From the NCBI RefSeq assembly GCF_012910955.1, contig NZ_WTVQ01000027.1:1-62763 (forward strand): DNA of 62,763 nucleotides, in the 5' to 3' direction. The notes under the pieces were generated by a model. It saw nothing but the letters and a program-made list of their open reading frames with translations, ran no database searches and had not been told where the DNA came from. Origin of the DNA: Aromatoleum diolicum (lineage in GTDB: Bacteria; Pseudomonadota; Gammaproteobacteria; Burkholderiales; Rhodocyclaceae). Position numbers and translations under genes: made by a program. This document shows, one piece after another, positions 11,952-23,179 of this stretch (positions are counted from its first letter, which is position 1; every line of letters begins with the position of its first letter).

Positions 11952-12257
11952 TTACCAACTCGCCTTGGTCATGCCCGGCACTTCGCCGCGGAATGCCAGG
12001 TCACGCAACTTGTTACGGCACAGCCCGAACTTGCGGAACACACCACGCGGACGCCCAGTCAGCGCACAGCGATTGCGCTCACGAACCGGACTTGCATTGC
12101 GCGGCAACTGCTGCAACTTAAGACGAGCAGCCATGCGCTCTTCTTCAGGCAACTTGAAATCGTTGATCTGAGCGATCAGCGCGGCACGCTTGGCGGCGAA
12201 TTTCTCCACCGTCTTGCGACGCTTCTCTTCTCTATTGATCAGAGCCAGTTTTGCCAT
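11952..12257 (-). CDS. rpsN: 30S ribosomal protein S14 (long, zinc-free form)
   Basis: S14 is in the head of the 30S subunit near the A site. The 101-residue product is the long C-minus type. It lacks paired CxxC motifs and ends [33 protein letters not shown]. It begins [20 protein letters not shown]. It lies between rplE (7 nt) and rpsH (12 nt). Confidence 0.98.
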   Translation of the reverse strand: MAKLALINREEKRRKTVEKFAAKRAALIAQINDFKLPEEERMAARLKLQQLPRNASPVRERNRCALTGRPRGVFRKFGLCRNKLRDLAFRGEVPGMTKASW

Positions 12258-12264
12258 AACACCC

Positions 12265-12804
12265 TCAATTCTTGAACGGGAACTTGAACGCCGCGAGCAG
12301 AGCCCGAGCTTCCTGATCGTTTTTGGCGGTCGTCGTGATGCTGATGTTCATGCCCCGCAGCGCGTCGATCTTGTCATACTCGATCTCGGGGAAAATAATC
12401 TGCTCTTTGACGCCCAGGTTATAGTTGCCGCGACCGTCAAACCCCTTGCCGCCAATCCCGCGAAAATCGCGGATACGCGGCATCGCAATCGTCACCAGAC
12501 GATCAAGAAATTCGAACATCTTCGCGCCGCGCAGCGTAACCATGCAGCCGATCGGATAGCCATCGCGAATCTTGAATCCCGCGATCGACTTGCGAGCCTT
12601 GGTCACAACCGGCTTCTGACCGGCAATCTTCTGCATGTCGCCAACGGCATGCTCGAGGATCTTCTTGTCACCAACCGCTTCGCCAACACCCATGTTCAGG
12701 GTAATCTTGGAGATGCGCGGCACCTCCATCACCGACTGGTACCCAAACTGCTTAAGCAACTCGGGAGCAATCGTTTCTTTGTAGTACTGCTGCAAGCGCG
12801 CCAT
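12265..12804 (-). CDS. rplE: 50S ribosomal protein L5
   Basis: L5 binds 5S rRNA and contacts the P-site tRNA elbow. The 179-residue product has [39 protein letters not shown] and [23 protein letters not shown] at 12804 ([10 protein letters not shown]) is chosen because AAGGAG sits 5 nt upstream. An in-frame GTG at 12810 would abut that ribosome site. Confidence 0.98.
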   Translation of the reverse strand: MARLQQYYKETIAPELLKQFGYQSVMEVPRISKITLNMGVGEAVGDKKILEHAVGDMQKIAGQKPVVTKARKSIAGFKIRDGYPIGCMVTLRGAKMFEFLDRLVTIAMPRIRDFRGIGGKGFDGRGNYNLGVKEQIIFPEIEYDKIDALRGMNISITTTAKNDQEARALLAAFKFPFKN

Positions 12805-12813
12805 TGCCACTCC

Positions 12814-13131
12814 TTACGCGTCGACCAGTTCGCCATTCGACTTGAAGAAGCGCACTTTGCGACCATCTTCAAGCACCCGAATACCCACGCGATCACCCTT
12901 CTGGGCGGCGGGATTGAACAAAGCGACGTTCGAAATATGGAGCGGCATTTCCTTCTCAACAATGCCACCCACCTCACCCTTGAGCGGATTCGGGCGTACG
13001 TGCTTTTTCACGCGATTCACACCCTCGACCACCAAGTGCTCATCACCAACCCGACTAAGCACCACACCGCGACGCCCGCGGTCCTTGCCTGCCAGGACGA
13101 CAACCTCATCACCTTTGCGGATCTTGTTCAT
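12814..13131 (-). CDS. rplX: 50S ribosomal protein L24
   Basis: L24 is an assembly-initiator protein of the large subunit. The 105-residue product begins [20 protein letters not shown], the KOW motif, and continues [20 protein letters not shown]. It ends [15 protein letters not shown]. It is the second gene of the spc group, 12 nt after rplN and 9 nt before rplE. Confidence 0.98.
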   Translation of the reverse strand: MNKIRKGDEVVVLAGKDRGRRGVVLSRVGDEHLVVEGVNRVKKHVRPNPLKGEVGGIVEKEMPLHISNVALFNPAAQKGDRVGIRVLEDGRKVRFFKSNGELVDA

Positions 13132-13143
13132 CTCGACAACTCC

Positions 13144-13512
13144 TTAGAGCACTTCAGGCGCCAGCGAGACGATCTTCATAAACCGCTCGGTACGCAGCTC
13201 GCGCGTCACCGGCCCAAAAATTCGGGTGCCGATAGGCTCAAGCTTGTTATTCAGCAACACGGCCGCATTGCCGTCAAACTTGACCAGCGAACCATCAGGG
13301 CGACGAACCCCCTTGGCAGTACGGACGACCACTGCGCTATAGATATCGCCTTTCTTGACGCGACCTCTCGGTGCGGCATCCTTGATAGTGACCTTGATGA
13401 TGTCGCCAATACCCGCATAGCGACGCTTCGAACCACCAAGCACCTTGATGCACATCACCGAACGCGCGCCTGTATTGTCGGCAACGTCCAGAATGGACTG
13501 CATTTGAATCAT
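13144..13512 (-). CDS. rplN: 50S ribosomal protein L14
   Basis: L14 forms intersubunit bridges with 16S rRNA. The 122-residue product begins [20 protein letters not shown], the invariant start. A 27-codon in-frame extension to 13593 is rejected because it is unlike L14 and overlaps the presumed transcription start. It is the first gene after the promoter/hairpin at 13603-13636 and so opens the spc operon. Confidence 0.98.
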   Translation of the reverse strand: MIQMQSILDVADNTGARSVMCIKVLGGSKRRYAGIGDIIKVTIKDAAPRGRVKKGDIYSAVVVRTAKGVRRPDGSLVKFDGNAAVLLNNKLEPIGTRIFGPVTRELRTERFMKIVSLAPEVL

Positions 13513-13602
13513 GAATTTATCTCCAACTTGCCCCGCTACAGCGGTCAGTCTTGGAACCCGTTTGGGTAGGGAGCCCCGAAGAGCGAAAAGCAAAGATTGA
13601 AA

Positions 13603-13636
13603 ATTATAACAGCTTGGCAGTAACCTGCCAAGCTGT
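13603..13636 (-). promoter_or_regulatory. spc operon promoter overlapping a 12-bp hairpin
   Basis: In the 145-nt gap between rpsQ and rplN the minus strand carries TTGGCA (13626-13631), exactly 17 nt, and TATAAT (13603-13608): a near-consensus sigma70 promoter with a predicted leader of about 85 nt. The same DNA is a perfect 12-bp inverted repeat (13609-13620 with 13625-13636, loop of 4). In RNA from the S10 operon this would fold as a stem followed by UUAUAAUUUUC. It may therefore both weaken read-through from rpsQ and start the spc operon. Confidence 0.75.
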
Positions 13637-13657
13637 CCGTTAGTTATCTGCTACGAC

Positions 13658-13927
13658 TCAGATAACGCGAGCTTTCTCAAGGACCTTCGCGACCCGCCAC
13701 GACTTGGTCTTCGAAATCGGACGACACTCTTCGATTTCAACCAAATCACCGGCGGCCGCGACACCCGTTTCCACGTGAGCGTGGTACTTCGCCGAGCGCG
13801 TGATCACCTTGCCGTACAACTCGTGTTTTACGCGACGCTCCACAAGCACGGTAACCGTGTTCTGCATTTTGTCGCTAACAACACGGCCGACGAGCGCCCG
13901 CCTGACCTTTTCGATTTGTTCGCTCAT
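13658..13927 (-). CDS. rpsQ: 30S ribosomal protein S17
   Basis: S17 is a primary 16S rRNA binder with an OB fold. The 89-residue product has [37 protein letters not shown] and the [20 protein letters not shown] signature. It overlaps the end of rpmC by 4 nt. It is the last gene of the S10 group. Confidence 0.98.
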   Translation of the reverse strand: MSEQIEKVRRALVGRVVSDKMQNTVTVLVERRVKHELYGKVITRSAKYHAHVETGVAAAGDLVEIEECRPISKTKSWRVAKVLEKARVI

Positions 13928-14118
13928 TTCTGCCCTGCCTTTTCCCGAAGAAGGGTACGCACGCGCGCGATGTCGCGGCGCACCTTTCCGAGTTGGCTCG
14001 TATTGCCAAGCTGCTGCGTTGCCAGTTGCATGCGCAGCGAGAACTGCGCCTTCAGCAGCTCGAGCAACTCTTGATTCAATTCACCGGCGCTCTTGGCGCG
14101 GAGTTCACTCGCTTTCAT
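13924..14118 (-). CDS. rpmC: 50S ribosomal protein L29
   Basis: L29 is at the tunnel exit and helps dock trigger factor and SRP. The 64-residue two-helix product begins [20 protein letters not shown] and has [20 protein letters not shown]. It starts 2 nt after rplP and overlaps rpsQ by 4 nt (ATGA), so it is translationally coupled. Confidence 0.98.
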   Translation of the reverse strand: MKASELRAKSAGELNQELLELLKAQFSLRMQLATQQLGNTSQLGKVRRDIARVRTLLREKAGQK

Positions 14119-14120
14119 GT

Positions 14121-14534
14121 TTACCCCAGTTGACGGTGAACAAAAACGGTCTCCAGCGGCAGCTTCGCGGCAGCGAGCCGGAACGCTTCGCGCGCCAGCG
14201 CTTCGTCGACACCATCCATCTCATACAGAACCTTGCCCGGCTGGATCTCGGCGACCCAGTACTCCGGGTTGCCCTTACCGTTACCCATCCGTACTTCGGC
14301 AGGCTTCTTGGAGATCGGCTTGTCCGGGAAGATCCGGATCCAGATCCGACCGCCACGCTTGATGTGACGGGTCATAGCACGCCGCGCAGACTCGATCTGA
14401 CGAGCCGTCAGTCGACCACGACCGATAGCCTTGAGCCCGAACTCGCCGAAGCTGACCTTCGCACCGCGCGTTGCCACGCCGGTGTTCCGGCCCTTCTGCT
14501 CCTTACGATACTTCCTTCTCGACGGCTGCAGCAT
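14121..14534 (-). CDS. rplP: 50S ribosomal protein L16
   Basis: L16 contacts the A-site tRNA and is required late in 50S assembly. The 137-residue product begins [20 protein letters not shown] and contains [20 protein letters not shown] and [20 protein letters not shown]. Its first 32 nt lie inside the end of rpsC in another frame. Confidence 0.98.
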   Translation of the reverse strand: MLQPSRRKYRKEQKGRNTGVATRGAKVSFGEFGLKAIGRGRLTARQIESARRAMTRHIKRGGRIWIRIFPDKPISKKPAEVRMGNGKGNPEYWVAEIQPGKVLYEMDGVDEALAREAFRLAAAKLPLETVFVHRQLG

Positions 14535-15327
14535 CGTCTACTCCCGCTTTCCTGGTCCGTTTTCCGGCATCGGCTTGATCGGCACCGGCACGACGAGCCG
14601 GGCGCTTCGCGCCCCGGTTGTCACCGGCATCATTACGTGGCGCGCGACGTCCGCGACGCGCCTCGTTTTCATTCTCCACGACGGCCGGACGCTCATTCCG
14701 ACCGAGCATCTCACCCTTATAAACCCACACCTTGATACCGATGATGCCGTAGGTCGTACTGGCCTCCGAAACACCATAGTCGATATCCGCGCGCAGGGTA
14801 TGAAGCGGAACACGACCTTCGCGATACCACTCGGTACGGGCAATTTCCGCGCCATTCAAACGACCGGCGCTCATGATTTTGATACCTTGCGCACCCAGGC
14901 GCATCGCGTTCTGCATCGCGCGTTTCATCGCGCGACGGAACATGATGCGCTTTTCAAGCTGTTGCGCGATCGAATCAGCAATCAGCTTGGCATCGATTTC
15001 AGGCTTGCGAACTTCCTCGATATTGACGTGCACTGGCACGCCCATGATCTTTTGCAGTTCGCGCTTCAGCAGCTCAATGTCTTCGCCCTTCTTGCCGATC
15101 ACAACGCCGGGACGGGCGCTGAACAGCGTGATGCGGGCGTTCTTCGCAGGGCGCTCGATGATGATGCGTCCGACCGAAGCGTGCGCGAGCTTCTTCTTCA
15201 GGAACTCGCGAACCTTGATATCCTCAAGCAACATCTTGGAGTAATCACGGCTCGGAGCGAACCAACGCGAACTCCAGTCACGAGTGACCGCTAGACGGAA
15301 TCCGGTCGGATGAATTTTCTGACCCAT
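14503..15327 (-). CDS. rpsC: 30S ribosomal protein S3, long charged tail
   Basis: S3 lies at the mRNA entry channel and has ribosomal helicase activity. The 274-residue product has [20 protein letters not shown], a KH domain ([16 protein letters not shown]) and the C-terminal domain ([20 protein letters not shown]). After about residue 230 it carries an extra arginine- and acidic-rich tail ([19 protein letters not shown]). E. coli S3, at 233 residues, has no such tail. The tail overlaps the rplP start by 32 nt. Confidence 0.98.
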   Translation of the reverse strand: MGQKIHPTGFRLAVTRDWSSRWFAPSRDYSKMLLEDIKVREFLKKKLAHASVGRIIIERPAKNARITLFSARPGVVIGKKGEDIELLKRELQKIMGVPVHVNIEEVRKPEIDAKLIADSIAQQLEKRIMFRRAMKRAMQNAMRLGAQGIKIMSAGRLNGAEIARTEWYREGRVPLHTLRADIDYGVSEASTTYGIIGIKVWVYKGEMLGRNERPAVVENENEARRGRRAPRNDAGDNRGAKRPARRAGADQADAGKRTRKAGVDDAAAVEKEVS

Positions 15328-15336
15328 ATATACCCC

Positions 15337-15666
15337 TTATTCCCCGACGGTCACGTAGATGTGGCAGGTCGGCTTCAGGATGCGGTTACCCCGCCCCTTG
15401 GCCCGCGCGGTAAAGCGCTTCAGCGACGTCCCTTCCTCGACGTAGATCGTCTTGACCTTCAGGGTATCGATGTCTGCGCCATCATTGTGCTCGGCGTTGG
15501 CGATCGCCGACTCGACTACTTTGCGGATGATCTGCGCGCCCTTCTTCGGCGAGAAGGCGAGAATGTTGAGTGCCTGATCAACCGGCCTGCCCCGCACCTG
15601 GTCCGCAACCAGCCGACCCTTCTGGGCCGACAGGCGAACGCCGCGGAGAATTGCTCTGGTTTCCAT
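15337..15666 (-). CDS. rplV: 50S ribosomal protein L22
   Basis: L22 lines the exit tunnel, and its beta hairpin is a known site of macrolide resistance. The 109-residue product begins [20 protein letters not shown] and has the hairpin region [20 protein letters not shown] without obvious deletion. It is 9 nt after rpsS and 9 nt before rpsC. Confidence 0.98.
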   Translation of the reverse strand: METRAILRGVRLSAQKGRLVADQVRGRPVDQALNILAFSPKKGAQIIRKVVESAIANAEHNDGADIDTLKVKTIYVEEGTSLKRFTARAKGRGNRILKPTCHIYVTVGE

Positions 15667-15675
15667 GATGACTCC

Positions 15676-15951
15676 TTACCTCTTCGCCTTCTTGCTCGCA
15701 GCATGACCCTTGAACGTACGGGTCAGCGCGAACTCGCCGAGCTTGTGACCAACCATGTTTTCGGACACAAACACCGGAACGTGCTGGCGGCCGTTGTGGA
15801 CCGCAATCGTCAGGCCGACAAAATCCGGAAGCACCGTCGAACGGCGCGACCACGTCTTGATCGGGCGCTTGTCATTGCTCACCCGGACGGCGTCGACCTT
15901 TTTCAGCAGGTGCGCGTCGACAAACGGGCCTTTTTTAATAGAACGTGCCAT
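15676..15951 (-). CDS. rpsS: 30S ribosomal protein S19
   Basis: S19 is in the 30S head and pairs with S13. The 91-residue product begins [20 protein letters not shown] and has [20 protein letters not shown] and the [16 protein letters not shown] segment. It is 10 nt after rplB. Confidence 0.98.
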   Translation of the reverse strand: MARSIKKGPFVDAHLLKKVDAVRVSNDKRPIKTWSRRSTVLPDFVGLTIAVHNGRQHVPVFVSENMVGHKLGEFALTRTFKGHAASKKAKR

Positions 15952-15961
15952 CTGTTACCCC

Positions 15962-16789
15962 TTAACGCTTGTGACGACGCTGCACGATCATGGTGTCGGT
16001 GCGCTTGTTGCTGCGCGTGCGATAACCCTTCGCCGGCTGACCCCACGGGCTGCGCGGCACGCCGCCCTCACCGGTGCGGCCTTCACCGCCGCCGTGCGGG
16101 TGATCAACCGGGTTCATAGCCACGCCGCGAACGGTCGGACGAATGCCACGCCAGCGGTTCGCACCAGCCTTGCCGATCTTGCGCAGACCATGCTCTTCGT
16201 TGCCTACGACGCCGATTGCGGCACGGCACTCGACATGCACCCGACGCACTTCACCGGAACGCAGACGGATCTGCGCGTACGCACCTTCGCGCGCCAGCAG
16301 CTGCACGGAGGTACCGGCGGCGCGCGCGATCTGCGCACCCTTGCCAGGCATCATTTCGACGCAGTGGATCGTCGAGCCGACAGGAATATTGCGAATGGGT
16401 AGCACGTTACCCGGCTTGATCGGCGCCTCCGCGCCGCTCATCACGGGCTGACCAACCTCGAGGCCCTTCGGCGCGATGATGTATGCACGCTCGCCGTCGG
16501 CGTAACAGATGAGGGCGATGTTCGCCGAACGGTTCGGGTCGTACTCGATACGCTCGACGCGCGCCACGATGCCGTCCTTGTTGCGACGAAAATCAACCAA
16601 GCGGTAGTGCTGCTTGTGACCGCCACCCTGGTGGCGAACGGTAATGTGACCGTTATTGTTACGGCCGGCATTCTTCGACTGCTTTTCGACCAGAGCGGCA
16701 TGCGGGCGCCCTTTGTACAGGTCCGCATTGACCACCTTGACCATCGCGCGACGACCGGCGGATGTAGGCTTGAGTTTTACCAGTGCCAT
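15962..16789 (-). CDS. rplB: 50S ribosomal protein L2
   Basis: L2 is needed for subunit association and peptidyl transferase assembly. The 275-residue product starts [20 protein letters not shown] at 16789; an in-frame extension to 16840 is rejected because it would lie over rplW. The invariant [20 protein letters not shown] near the C-terminus, with the conserved histidine, is intact. Confidence 0.98.
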   Translation of the reverse strand: MALVKLKPTSAGRRAMVKVVNADLYKGRPHAALVEKQSKNAGRNNNGHITVRHQGGGHKQHYRLVDFRRNKDGIVARVERIEYDPNRSANIALICYADGERAYIIAPKGLEVGQPVMSGAEAPIKPGNVLPIRNIPVGSTIHCVEMMPGKGAQIARAAGTSVQLLAREGAYAQIRLRSGEVRRVHVECRAAIGVVGNEEHGLRKIGKAGANRWRGIRPTVRGVAMNPVDHPHGGGEGRTGEGGVPRSPWGQPAKGYRTRSNKRTDTMIVQRRHKR

Positions 16790-16794
16790 GACTT

Positions 16795-17100
16795 TTACTC
16801 CCCGGCCGCGAAGTTGATTTCCTGGCCCGGCTTCAGGCACACGAAAGCCTTCTTCCAGTCCTTGCGACGACCGGTCATCTTCCCGAAGCGCTTGACCTTG
16901 CCCTTGACGTTGGCAATCTGCACCGACTTGACTTCAACCTTGAACAGCAGCTCGACTGCCGCCTTCACTTCGGGTTTCGTCGCTGTCGACACGACCTTGA
17001 ACACAACTTGCTCGTTCTTGTCGGCGACGTAAGTCGCCTTTTCGGAGATCTGGGGCGCGAGCAGCACCTGCATCAGACGCTCTTGGCTGAATCCGCTCAT
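16795..17100 (-). CDS. rplW: 50S ribosomal protein L23
   Basis: L23 is the docking site for trigger factor and SRP at the tunnel exit. The 101-residue product has [40 protein letters not shown] and a C-terminal [10 protein letters not shown]. It overlaps the end of rplD by 4 nt. Confidence 0.98.
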   Translation of the reverse strand: MSGFSQERLMQVLLAPQISEKATYVADKNEQVVFKVVSTATKPEVKAAVELLFKVEVKSVQIANVKGKVKRFGKMTGRRKDWKKAFVCLKPGQEINFAAGE

Positions 17101-17717
17101 TGCCAGGCCTCCTCCATCTTCGCAAGGGCACCCTTGGTGACAATCACCTTGTCATAGTGCACCAGCGACACCGGATCCGCCTCGCTCACTTCCAGCACCA
17201 GCACACGATGCAGGTTACGCGAGGACAGGAACAGGTTTTCATCGAACTCATCGGTAATCACCAGCACCGAGTCAAGCCCCATACCCTTGAGCTTCTGCGA
17301 CAGAAGCTTGGTCTTGGGCGCCTCGATACTGAAATTCTCGACAACAGCAAGACGGTCTTCGCGCGCAAGCTGCGACAGGATCGACGCCACACCGGCGCGA
17401 TACATCTTGCGGTTCAGCTTCTGCGAAAAATTTTCTTCGGGCGAGTTCGGGAAAATCCGACCACCCCCGCGCCACAGCGGGCTGGATGCCATACCGGCAC
17501 GCGCGCGCCCGGTACCTTTCTGGCGCCACGGCTTGCGCGTCGACTTGGCAACTTCGGAGCGCCCCTTCTGCGCACGATTGCCCGAGCGGGCATTCGCCAT
17601 ATATGCAACGACGACCTGATGAATCAGCGCCTCGTTGTAGTCACGCCCGAAAAGCGCATCAGACGCCTGCAGCGTTGAAGCCTGCACGCCCTGATCATTC
17701 AATAGTTTAAGTTCCAT
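17097..17717 (-). CDS. rplD: 50S ribosomal protein L4
   Basis: L4 lines the exit tunnel and in E. coli represses the S10 operon by attenuation and translation control. The 206-residue product has the loop [20 protein letters not shown] and [15 protein letters not shown]. Two adjacent ATGs exist. The second (17717) is chosen because GAGG is then 5 nt upstream; the first leaves only 2 nt. Confidence 0.97.
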   Translation of the reverse strand: MELKLLNDQGVQASTLQASDALFGRDYNEALIHQVVVAYMANARSGNRAQKGRSEVAKSTRKPWRQKGTGRARAGMASSPLWRGGGRIFPNSPEENFSQKLNRKMYRAGVASILSQLAREDRLAVVENFSIEAPKTKLLSQKLKGMGLDSVLVITDEFDENLFLSSRNLHRVLVLEVSEADPVSLVHYDKVIVTKGALAKMEEAWQ

Positions 17718-17728
17718 CATGCCCTCGC

Positions 17729-18373
17729 TCAGCCACGGGCCTTGACCGCCGGACGGACGATCACGTCGCCGCCCTTCGAACCAGGCACAGCCCCCTTGAT
17801 CAGGAGCAACTGACGCTCAACATCGACACGCACCACCTCAAGACTCTGGGTCGTGCGGGTAACGTTGCCGTATTGGCCAGCCATTTTCTTGCCAGGAAAC
17901 ACCCGCCCGGGGTCCTGCGCCATACCGATCGAACCCGGCGAATTGTGCGACACCGAGTTACCGTGAGAGGCACGGTTCGACGAGAAATTGTGCCGCTTGA
18001 TTACCCCGGAGAAACCTTTACCAATCGACGTACCGGTGACATCCACCTTCTGACCGACAGCAAAGAGGTCGACACCGATTACGTCGCCAGCCTTGAGACT
18101 GGACAACTGGACAGGCTCGACACTGAATTCACGGAGTGTATGACCGGCTTCAACGCCGGCCTTGGCGAGATGACCGGCGAGCGGCTTACCAACGCGACTC
18201 GCACGGCGCTTGCCAAAAGCCACCTGAACGGCGGCATAGCCGTCGCTTTCAGGCGTCTTGACTTGGGTCACGCGATTATTGGACACGTCAAGCACAGTCA
18301 CCGGAACGCTACGGCCGTCCTCGGCGAAAATGCGAGTCATGCCAACCTTGCGCCCTACAAGGCCTAGACTCAT
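17729..18373 (-). CDS. rplC: 50S ribosomal protein L3
   Basis: L3 initiates 50S assembly and reaches the peptidyl transferase centre. The 214-residue product has [40 protein letters not shown] and [20 protein letters not shown]. The glutamine in MAQDPG is the residue methylated by PrmB in proteobacteria. It follows a 114-nt gap after rpsJ with a palindromic promoter-like element. Confidence 0.98.
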   Translation of the reverse strand: MSLGLVGRKVGMTRIFAEDGRSVPVTVLDVSNNRVTQVKTPESDGYAAVQVAFGKRRASRVGKPLAGHLAKAGVEAGHTLREFSVEPVQLSSLKAGDVIGVDLFAVGQKVDVTGTSIGKGFSGVIKRHNFSSNRASHGNSVSHNSPGSIGMAQDPGRVFPGKKMAGQYGNVTRTTQSLEVVRVDVERQLLLIKGAVPGSKGGDVIVRPAVKARG

Positions 18374-18446
18374 TTTCTTCTCCTGATCCCCGGTTACGAT
18401 TGACCGGGCCCTATCACGTAATTACGCCAAAAGACGCAAAGGCCGG

Positions 18447-18476
18447 ATTATACCGGCCCTTTTCAAAATTCCGCAA
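18447..18476 (-). promoter_or_regulatory. Promoter-like element with the -10 in a palindrome loop, rpsJ/rplC gap
   Basis: The minus strand has TTGCGG (18471-18476), an 18-nt spacer and a perfect TATAAT (18447-18452). The TATAAT is the 6-nt loop of a GGCCGG/CCGGCC palindrome (18441-18458). It lies 74 nt upstream of rplC in the only sizeable gap within the S10 cluster. It could be an internal promoter or an RNA hairpin; the -35 is weak. Confidence 0.4.
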
Positions 18477-18487
18477 GAGTTGCGGAC

Positions 18488-18799
18488 TTATTGCAGCTTG
18501 ATTTCGACGTCCACGCCCGCCGGAAGGTCGAGCTTCATCAGCGCATCGACTGTTTTGTCAGTCGGGTCGATGATATCCATCAGCCGTTGATGGGTCCGGA
18601 TTTCGAACTGGTCGCGCGACGCCTTGTTGACGTGCGGCGAACGCAGAAGGTCGAAACGCTCGATGCGCGTCGGCAGCGGAACCGGTCCACGGACCACTGC
18701 GCCGGTGCGCTTGGCGGTATCGACAATCTCAAGTGCCGACTGATCGATCAGACGATAGTCGAACGCCTTCAGACGGATGCGAATCTTCTGGTTTTGCAT
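18488..18799 (-). CDS. rpsJ: 30S ribosomal protein S10 / NusE
   Basis: S10 is a head protein of the small subunit. As NusE it links RNA polymerase-bound NusG and NusB for transcription-translation coupling and antitermination. The 103-residue product begins [20 protein letters not shown] and contains [20 protein letters not shown]. It starts only about 20 nt after a terminator hairpin downstream of tuf, so its transcription must come by read-through or from a promoter inside tuf. Confidence 0.98.
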   Translation of the reverse strand: MQNQKIRIRLKAFDYRLIDQSALEIVDTAKRTGAVVRGPVPLPTRIERFDLLRSPHVNKASRDQFEIRTHQRLMDIIDPTDKTVDALMKLDLPAGVDVEIKLQ

Positions 18800-18818
18800 T
18801 TTTTAATCCTGAAAGAGC

Positions 18819-18846
18819 AAAAACCCCGGAGCTAGACACCCCGGGG
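18819..18846 (-). terminator. Intrinsic terminator between tuf and rpsJ
   Basis: On the minus strand CCCCGG (18841-18846) and CCGGGG (18824-18829) form a 6-bp stem around an 11-nt loop, followed by TTTTTGC. It lies 15 nt after the tuf stop and marks the str/S10 boundary. The stem is short, so termination is probably partial. Confidence 0.7.
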
Positions 18847-18860
18847 ACTAATCCGAGCGA

Positions 18861-20051
<1,191 letters not shown>

Positions 20052-20075
20052 TGTGTGAATCCTCGCTTCAGTTCA

Positions 20076-22175
20076 TTACTTGCTACGATTATTGATCACT
20101 GCTTCCGCGACGCTCTTGGGCGCTTCGGAATAGTGCTTGAATTCCATCGAGTACGTTGCCCGCCCTTGCGACAGCGAACGCAACTGCGTGGCGTAGCCAA
20201 ACATTTCGGCCAGCGGCACCTCAGCCTTGATCGCCTTCGTACCGCCGGCGATGTCATCCATACCGAGAACGATTCCGCGACGACCGGACAGATCACCCAT
20301 GACGTTACCCATGTAATCTTCGGGCGTCTCGACCTCCACCGCCATCATCGGCTCGAGCAGAACAGGACTAGCCTTGCGCATAGCGTCCTTGAACGCCATT
20401 GATGCAGCCATCTTGAACGCATTCTCGTTCGAGTCGACGTCGTGATACGAACCGTCGAACAGAGTGACCTTCACATCGACCACCGGGAAGCCGGCGAGCA
20501 CGCCGTTCGGCAGCGTCTCCTGCAAGCCCTTGTCAACCGCCGGAATGTACTCGCGGGGCACGACGCCGCCCTTGATCGCGTCCACAAACTCATAGCCCTT
20601 GCCCGCTTCGTTCGGCTCGAGCTTGATCCACACATGACCGAATTGTCCACGGCCGCCGGACTGCTTGACGAATTTGCCTTCCTGCTCGACAGCCTTGCGA
20701 ATCGCCTCACGATACGCAACCTGCGGAGCGCCGACCGTAGCCTCGACGTTGAACTCACGACGCATGCGGTCAACCAGAATCTCAAGGTGCAACTCACCCA
20801 TACCCGAGATGATGGTCTGACCGGACTCTTCGTCCGAACGAACGCGGAAAGACGGATCCTCAGCAGCCAGACGACCCAGCGCGATACCCATCTTTTCCTG
20901 GTCGCCCTTCGTCTTGGGCTCCACTGCAACGTGAATCACCGGCTCGGGAAAAATCATGCGCTCAAGGATGATCGGCGCCGAGGGATCGCACAGCGTCTCA
21001 CCCGTGGTCACTTCCTTCAAACCCACACACGCCGCGATATCGCCTGCGAGCACTTCCTTGATCTCCTGACGCTCGTTGGCGTGCATCTGCAGAATCCGGC
21101 CAATGCGCTCCTTCTTGCCCTTAACCGAGTTCAACACAGTTTCGCCCGAGGCCAGCACACCGGAATACACGCGCACGAAAGTCAGCTGCCCCACGAACGG
21201 GTCAGTCATAAGCTTAAATGCCAGCGCCGCAAACTTCTCCGAATCGTCCGCCTTCCGGAAAACCGGCTTCTCGTAATCATCGGTACCCGAAACAGGCGGA
21301 ATATCGACCGGAGACGGCAGCAATTCGATGACGGCGTCAAGCATACGCTGCACGCCCTTGTTCTTGAAGGCCGTACCGCAGAGCATCGGCTGAATTTCAC
21401 ACGCGATGGTACGGGCGCGCAGACCCGCGACGATCTTCTCGGCCGACAGATCGCCGTTCTCGAGATACTCGTTCATCAGATCTTCGCTTGCTTCGGCCGC
21501 CGCCTCAACCATCTTTTCGCGCCACTCGTCGGCGGTTGCCTTTAGCTCGGCCGGAATCTCGCGATAGTCGAACTTCATTCCCTGAGATGCCTCATCCCAG
21601 TAGATAGCCTTCATACGAACCAGATCCACGACACCGGCGAACAACTCCTCGGCACCGATCGGAATCACGATCGGCACGGGGTTCGCCTTGAGACGCGTCT
21701 TCATCTGCTCAACGACCTTGAAGAAGTTCGCGCCCTGACGGTCCATTTTGTTCACGAACGCGAGACGCGGAACCTTGTACTTGGTCGCCTGACGCCACAC
21801 GGTCTCAGACTGCGGCTGCACACCACCGACCGCGCAGTACACCATGCAAGCACCATCGAGAACACGCATCGAGCGCTCGACTTCAATCGTGAAGTCCACG
21901 TGCCCCGGAGTATCGATGATATTGAAGCGATGCTCAGGATAGGAAAGATCCATACCCTTCCAGAAGCAGGTCGTTGCAGCCGAGGTAATCGTGATACCCC
22001 GCTCCTGCTCCTGCTCCATCCAGTCCATGGTCGCAGCGCCATCATGAACCTCACCGATCTTGTGGTTCACGCCGGTGTAAAAAAGAATGCGCTCGGTCGT
22101 CGTTGTCTTGCCGGCGTCGATGTGAGCCGAGATACCGATATTGCGGTAACGCTCAATAGGAGTCTTGCGAGCCAC
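20076..22175 (-). CDS. fusA: Elongation factor G
   Basis: EF-G drives translocation and, with RRF, ribosome recycling. The 699-residue product has the P loop [39 protein letters not shown] and [10 protein letters not shown]. It also has the domain IV segment [14 protein letters not shown] and the C-terminal [20 protein letters not shown]. Length and domain order are typical of the canonical single-gene form. A hairpin with a U-rich tail lies in the 107-nt gap before it. Confidence 0.99.
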   Translation of the reverse strand: MARKTPIERYRNIGISAHIDAGKTTTTERILFYTGVNHKIGEVHDGAATMDWMEQEQERGITITSAATTCFWKGMDLSYPEHRFNIIDTPGHVDFTIEVERSMRVLDGACMVYCAVGGVQPQSETVWRQATKYKVPRLAFVNKMDRQGANFFKVVEQMKTRLKANPVPIVIPIGAEELFAGVVDLVRMKAIYWDEASQGMKFDYREIPAELKATADEWREKMVEAAAEASEDLMNEYLENGDLSAEKIVAGLRARTIACEIQPMLCGTAFKNKGVQRMLDAVIELLPSPVDIPPVSGTDDYEKPVFRKADDSEKFAALAFKLMTDPFVGQLTFVRVYSGVLASGETVLNSVKGKKERIGRILQMHANERQEIKEVLAGDIAACVGLKEVTTGETLCDPSAPIILERMIFPEPVIHVAVEPKTKGDQEKMGIALGRLAAEDPSFRVRSDEESGQTIISGMGELHLEILVDRMRREFNVEATVGAPQVAYREAIRKAVEQEGKFVKQSGGRGQFGHVWIKLEPNEAGKGYEFVDAIKGGVVPREYIPAVDKGLQETLPNGVLAGFPVVDVKVTLFDGSYHDVDSNENAFKMAASMAFKDAMRKASPVLLEPMMAVEVETPEDYMGNVMGDLSGRRGIVLGMDDIAGGTKAIKAEVPLAEMFGYATQLRSLSQGRATYSMEFKHYSEAPKSVAEAVINNRSK

Positions 22176-22230
22176 GGTTTTTCCTGCCTTTCAGAATTCG
22201 CGCCAAGGCGCGAAAGTCCAAGTGTCTTGT

Positions 22231-22262
22231 TACAAAACAATCGAGCCCTTGCAAGGGCCCGA
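22231..22262 (-). terminator. Attenuator-like hairpin between rpsG and fusA
   Basis: Minus-strand RNA from 22262 to 22241 folds as a 9-bp stem (UCGGGCCCU with AGGGCUCGA, one G-U pair) with a UGCA loop. It is followed at 22240-22231 by UUGUUUUGUA. It lies mid-operon, so it would set the fusA/tuf to rpsL/rpsG ratio or act in RNA processing rather than end the operon. Confidence 0.5.
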
Positions 22263-22282
22263 TTAACCACCGCCTGAAAACC

Positions 22283-22753
22283 TCAGAAGCGGTAGTGGGA
22301 GAAGGCCTTGTTCGCCTCGGCCATGCGATGCACTTCTTCGCGCTTCTTCATGGCAGATCCGCGCCCTTCAGCCGCCTCGAGCAACTCGCCAGCCAGGCGC
22401 TGCGCCATCGACTTCTCGGCACGCTTGCGAGCCGCCTCGCGCAGCCAACGCATCGACAGCGCCATACGACGCGACGGGCGCACTTCGACCGGAACCTGAT
22501 AGTTCGCACCGCCGACGCGGCGGCTCTTCACTTCCACAACCGGCTTGACGTTGGCGACCGCCGACGAGAAAACCTCGAGCGGATCCTTCCCTGCCTTGCC
22601 GGAGATGTGCGCGAACGCACCGTAAACAATGCGCTCAGCAACCGACTTCTTGCCTGCCTGCATGATCACGTTAATGAACTTGGAAACATCCTGCGAACCG
22701 AATTTCGGATCCGGCAGAATTTCACGCTTGGGTACTTCGCGACGACGTGGCAT
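22283..22753 (-). CDS. rpsG: 30S ribosomal protein S7
   Basis: S7 nucleates assembly of the 30S head and in E. coli represses the str operon. The 156-residue product begins [20 protein letters not shown] and contains [20 protein letters not shown] and [20 protein letters not shown]. It is 32 nt after rpsL. Confidence 0.99.
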   Translation of the reverse strand: MPRRREVPKREILPDPKFGSQDVSKFINVIMQAGKKSVAERIVYGAFAHISGKAGKDPLEVFSSAVANVKPVVEVKSRRVGGANYQVPVEVRPSRRMALSMRWLREAARKRAEKSMAQRLAGELLEAAEGRGSAMKKREEVHRMAEANKAFSHYRF

Positions 22754-22785
22754 GTAAACCTCTAGCTATTTCTGAATGCCGACAA

Positions 22786-23163
22786 TTAGGCTTTCTTCGG
22801 GCGCTTGGCGCCGTACTTGGAGCGGGACTGCTTGCGGTCCTTGACGCCCTGCAAGTCAAGCGAGCCACGCACGATGTGATAACGGACACCCGGCAAGTCC
22901 TTTACCCGGCCACCGCGAATCAGGACCACCGAGTGCTCCTGAAGGTTGTGACCTTCACCACCGATATAAGAGATAACCTCGAAACCGTTGGTCAGACGAA
23001 CCTTGGCCACTTTACGCAGCGCCGAGTTCGGCTTCTTCGGGGTCGTTGTATAGACACGGGTGCACACGCCACGCTTCTGCGGGCAGGCATCAAGCGCCGG
23101 CACTTTGCTTTTGACCACTGCAAGTTGCCGCGGCTTGCGGACGAGCTGATTAATTGTTGGCAT
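22786..23163 (-). CDS. rpsL: 30S ribosomal protein S12
   Basis: S12 controls decoding accuracy and is the streptomycin target protein. The 125-residue product begins [20 protein letters not shown]. The sites of classic resistance mutations are wild type (lysines in [12 protein letters not shown] and [13 protein letters not shown]). ATG at 23163 gives the universal MPTINQL start. An in-frame ATG six codons upstream (MENSQA) overlaps the TATAAT and is less likely. It opens the str operon, 131 nt after rpoC. Confidence 0.98.
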   Translation of the reverse strand: MPTINQLVRKPRQLAVVKSKVPALDACPQKRGVCTRVYTTTPKKPNSALRKVAKVRLTNGFEVISYIGGEGHNLQEHSVVLIRGGRVKDLPGVRYHIVRGSLDLQGVKDRKQSRSKYGAKRPKKA

Positions 23164-23179
23164 AGCTTGAGAATTTTCC

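Noticed and set aside
9825-12275. 816-codon plus-strand open frame across rplO-rpsN
   Set aside because: It is antisense to well-supported ribosomal genes, has low-complexity His/Arg/Asn composition and no domain, and arises from high-GC codon bias.
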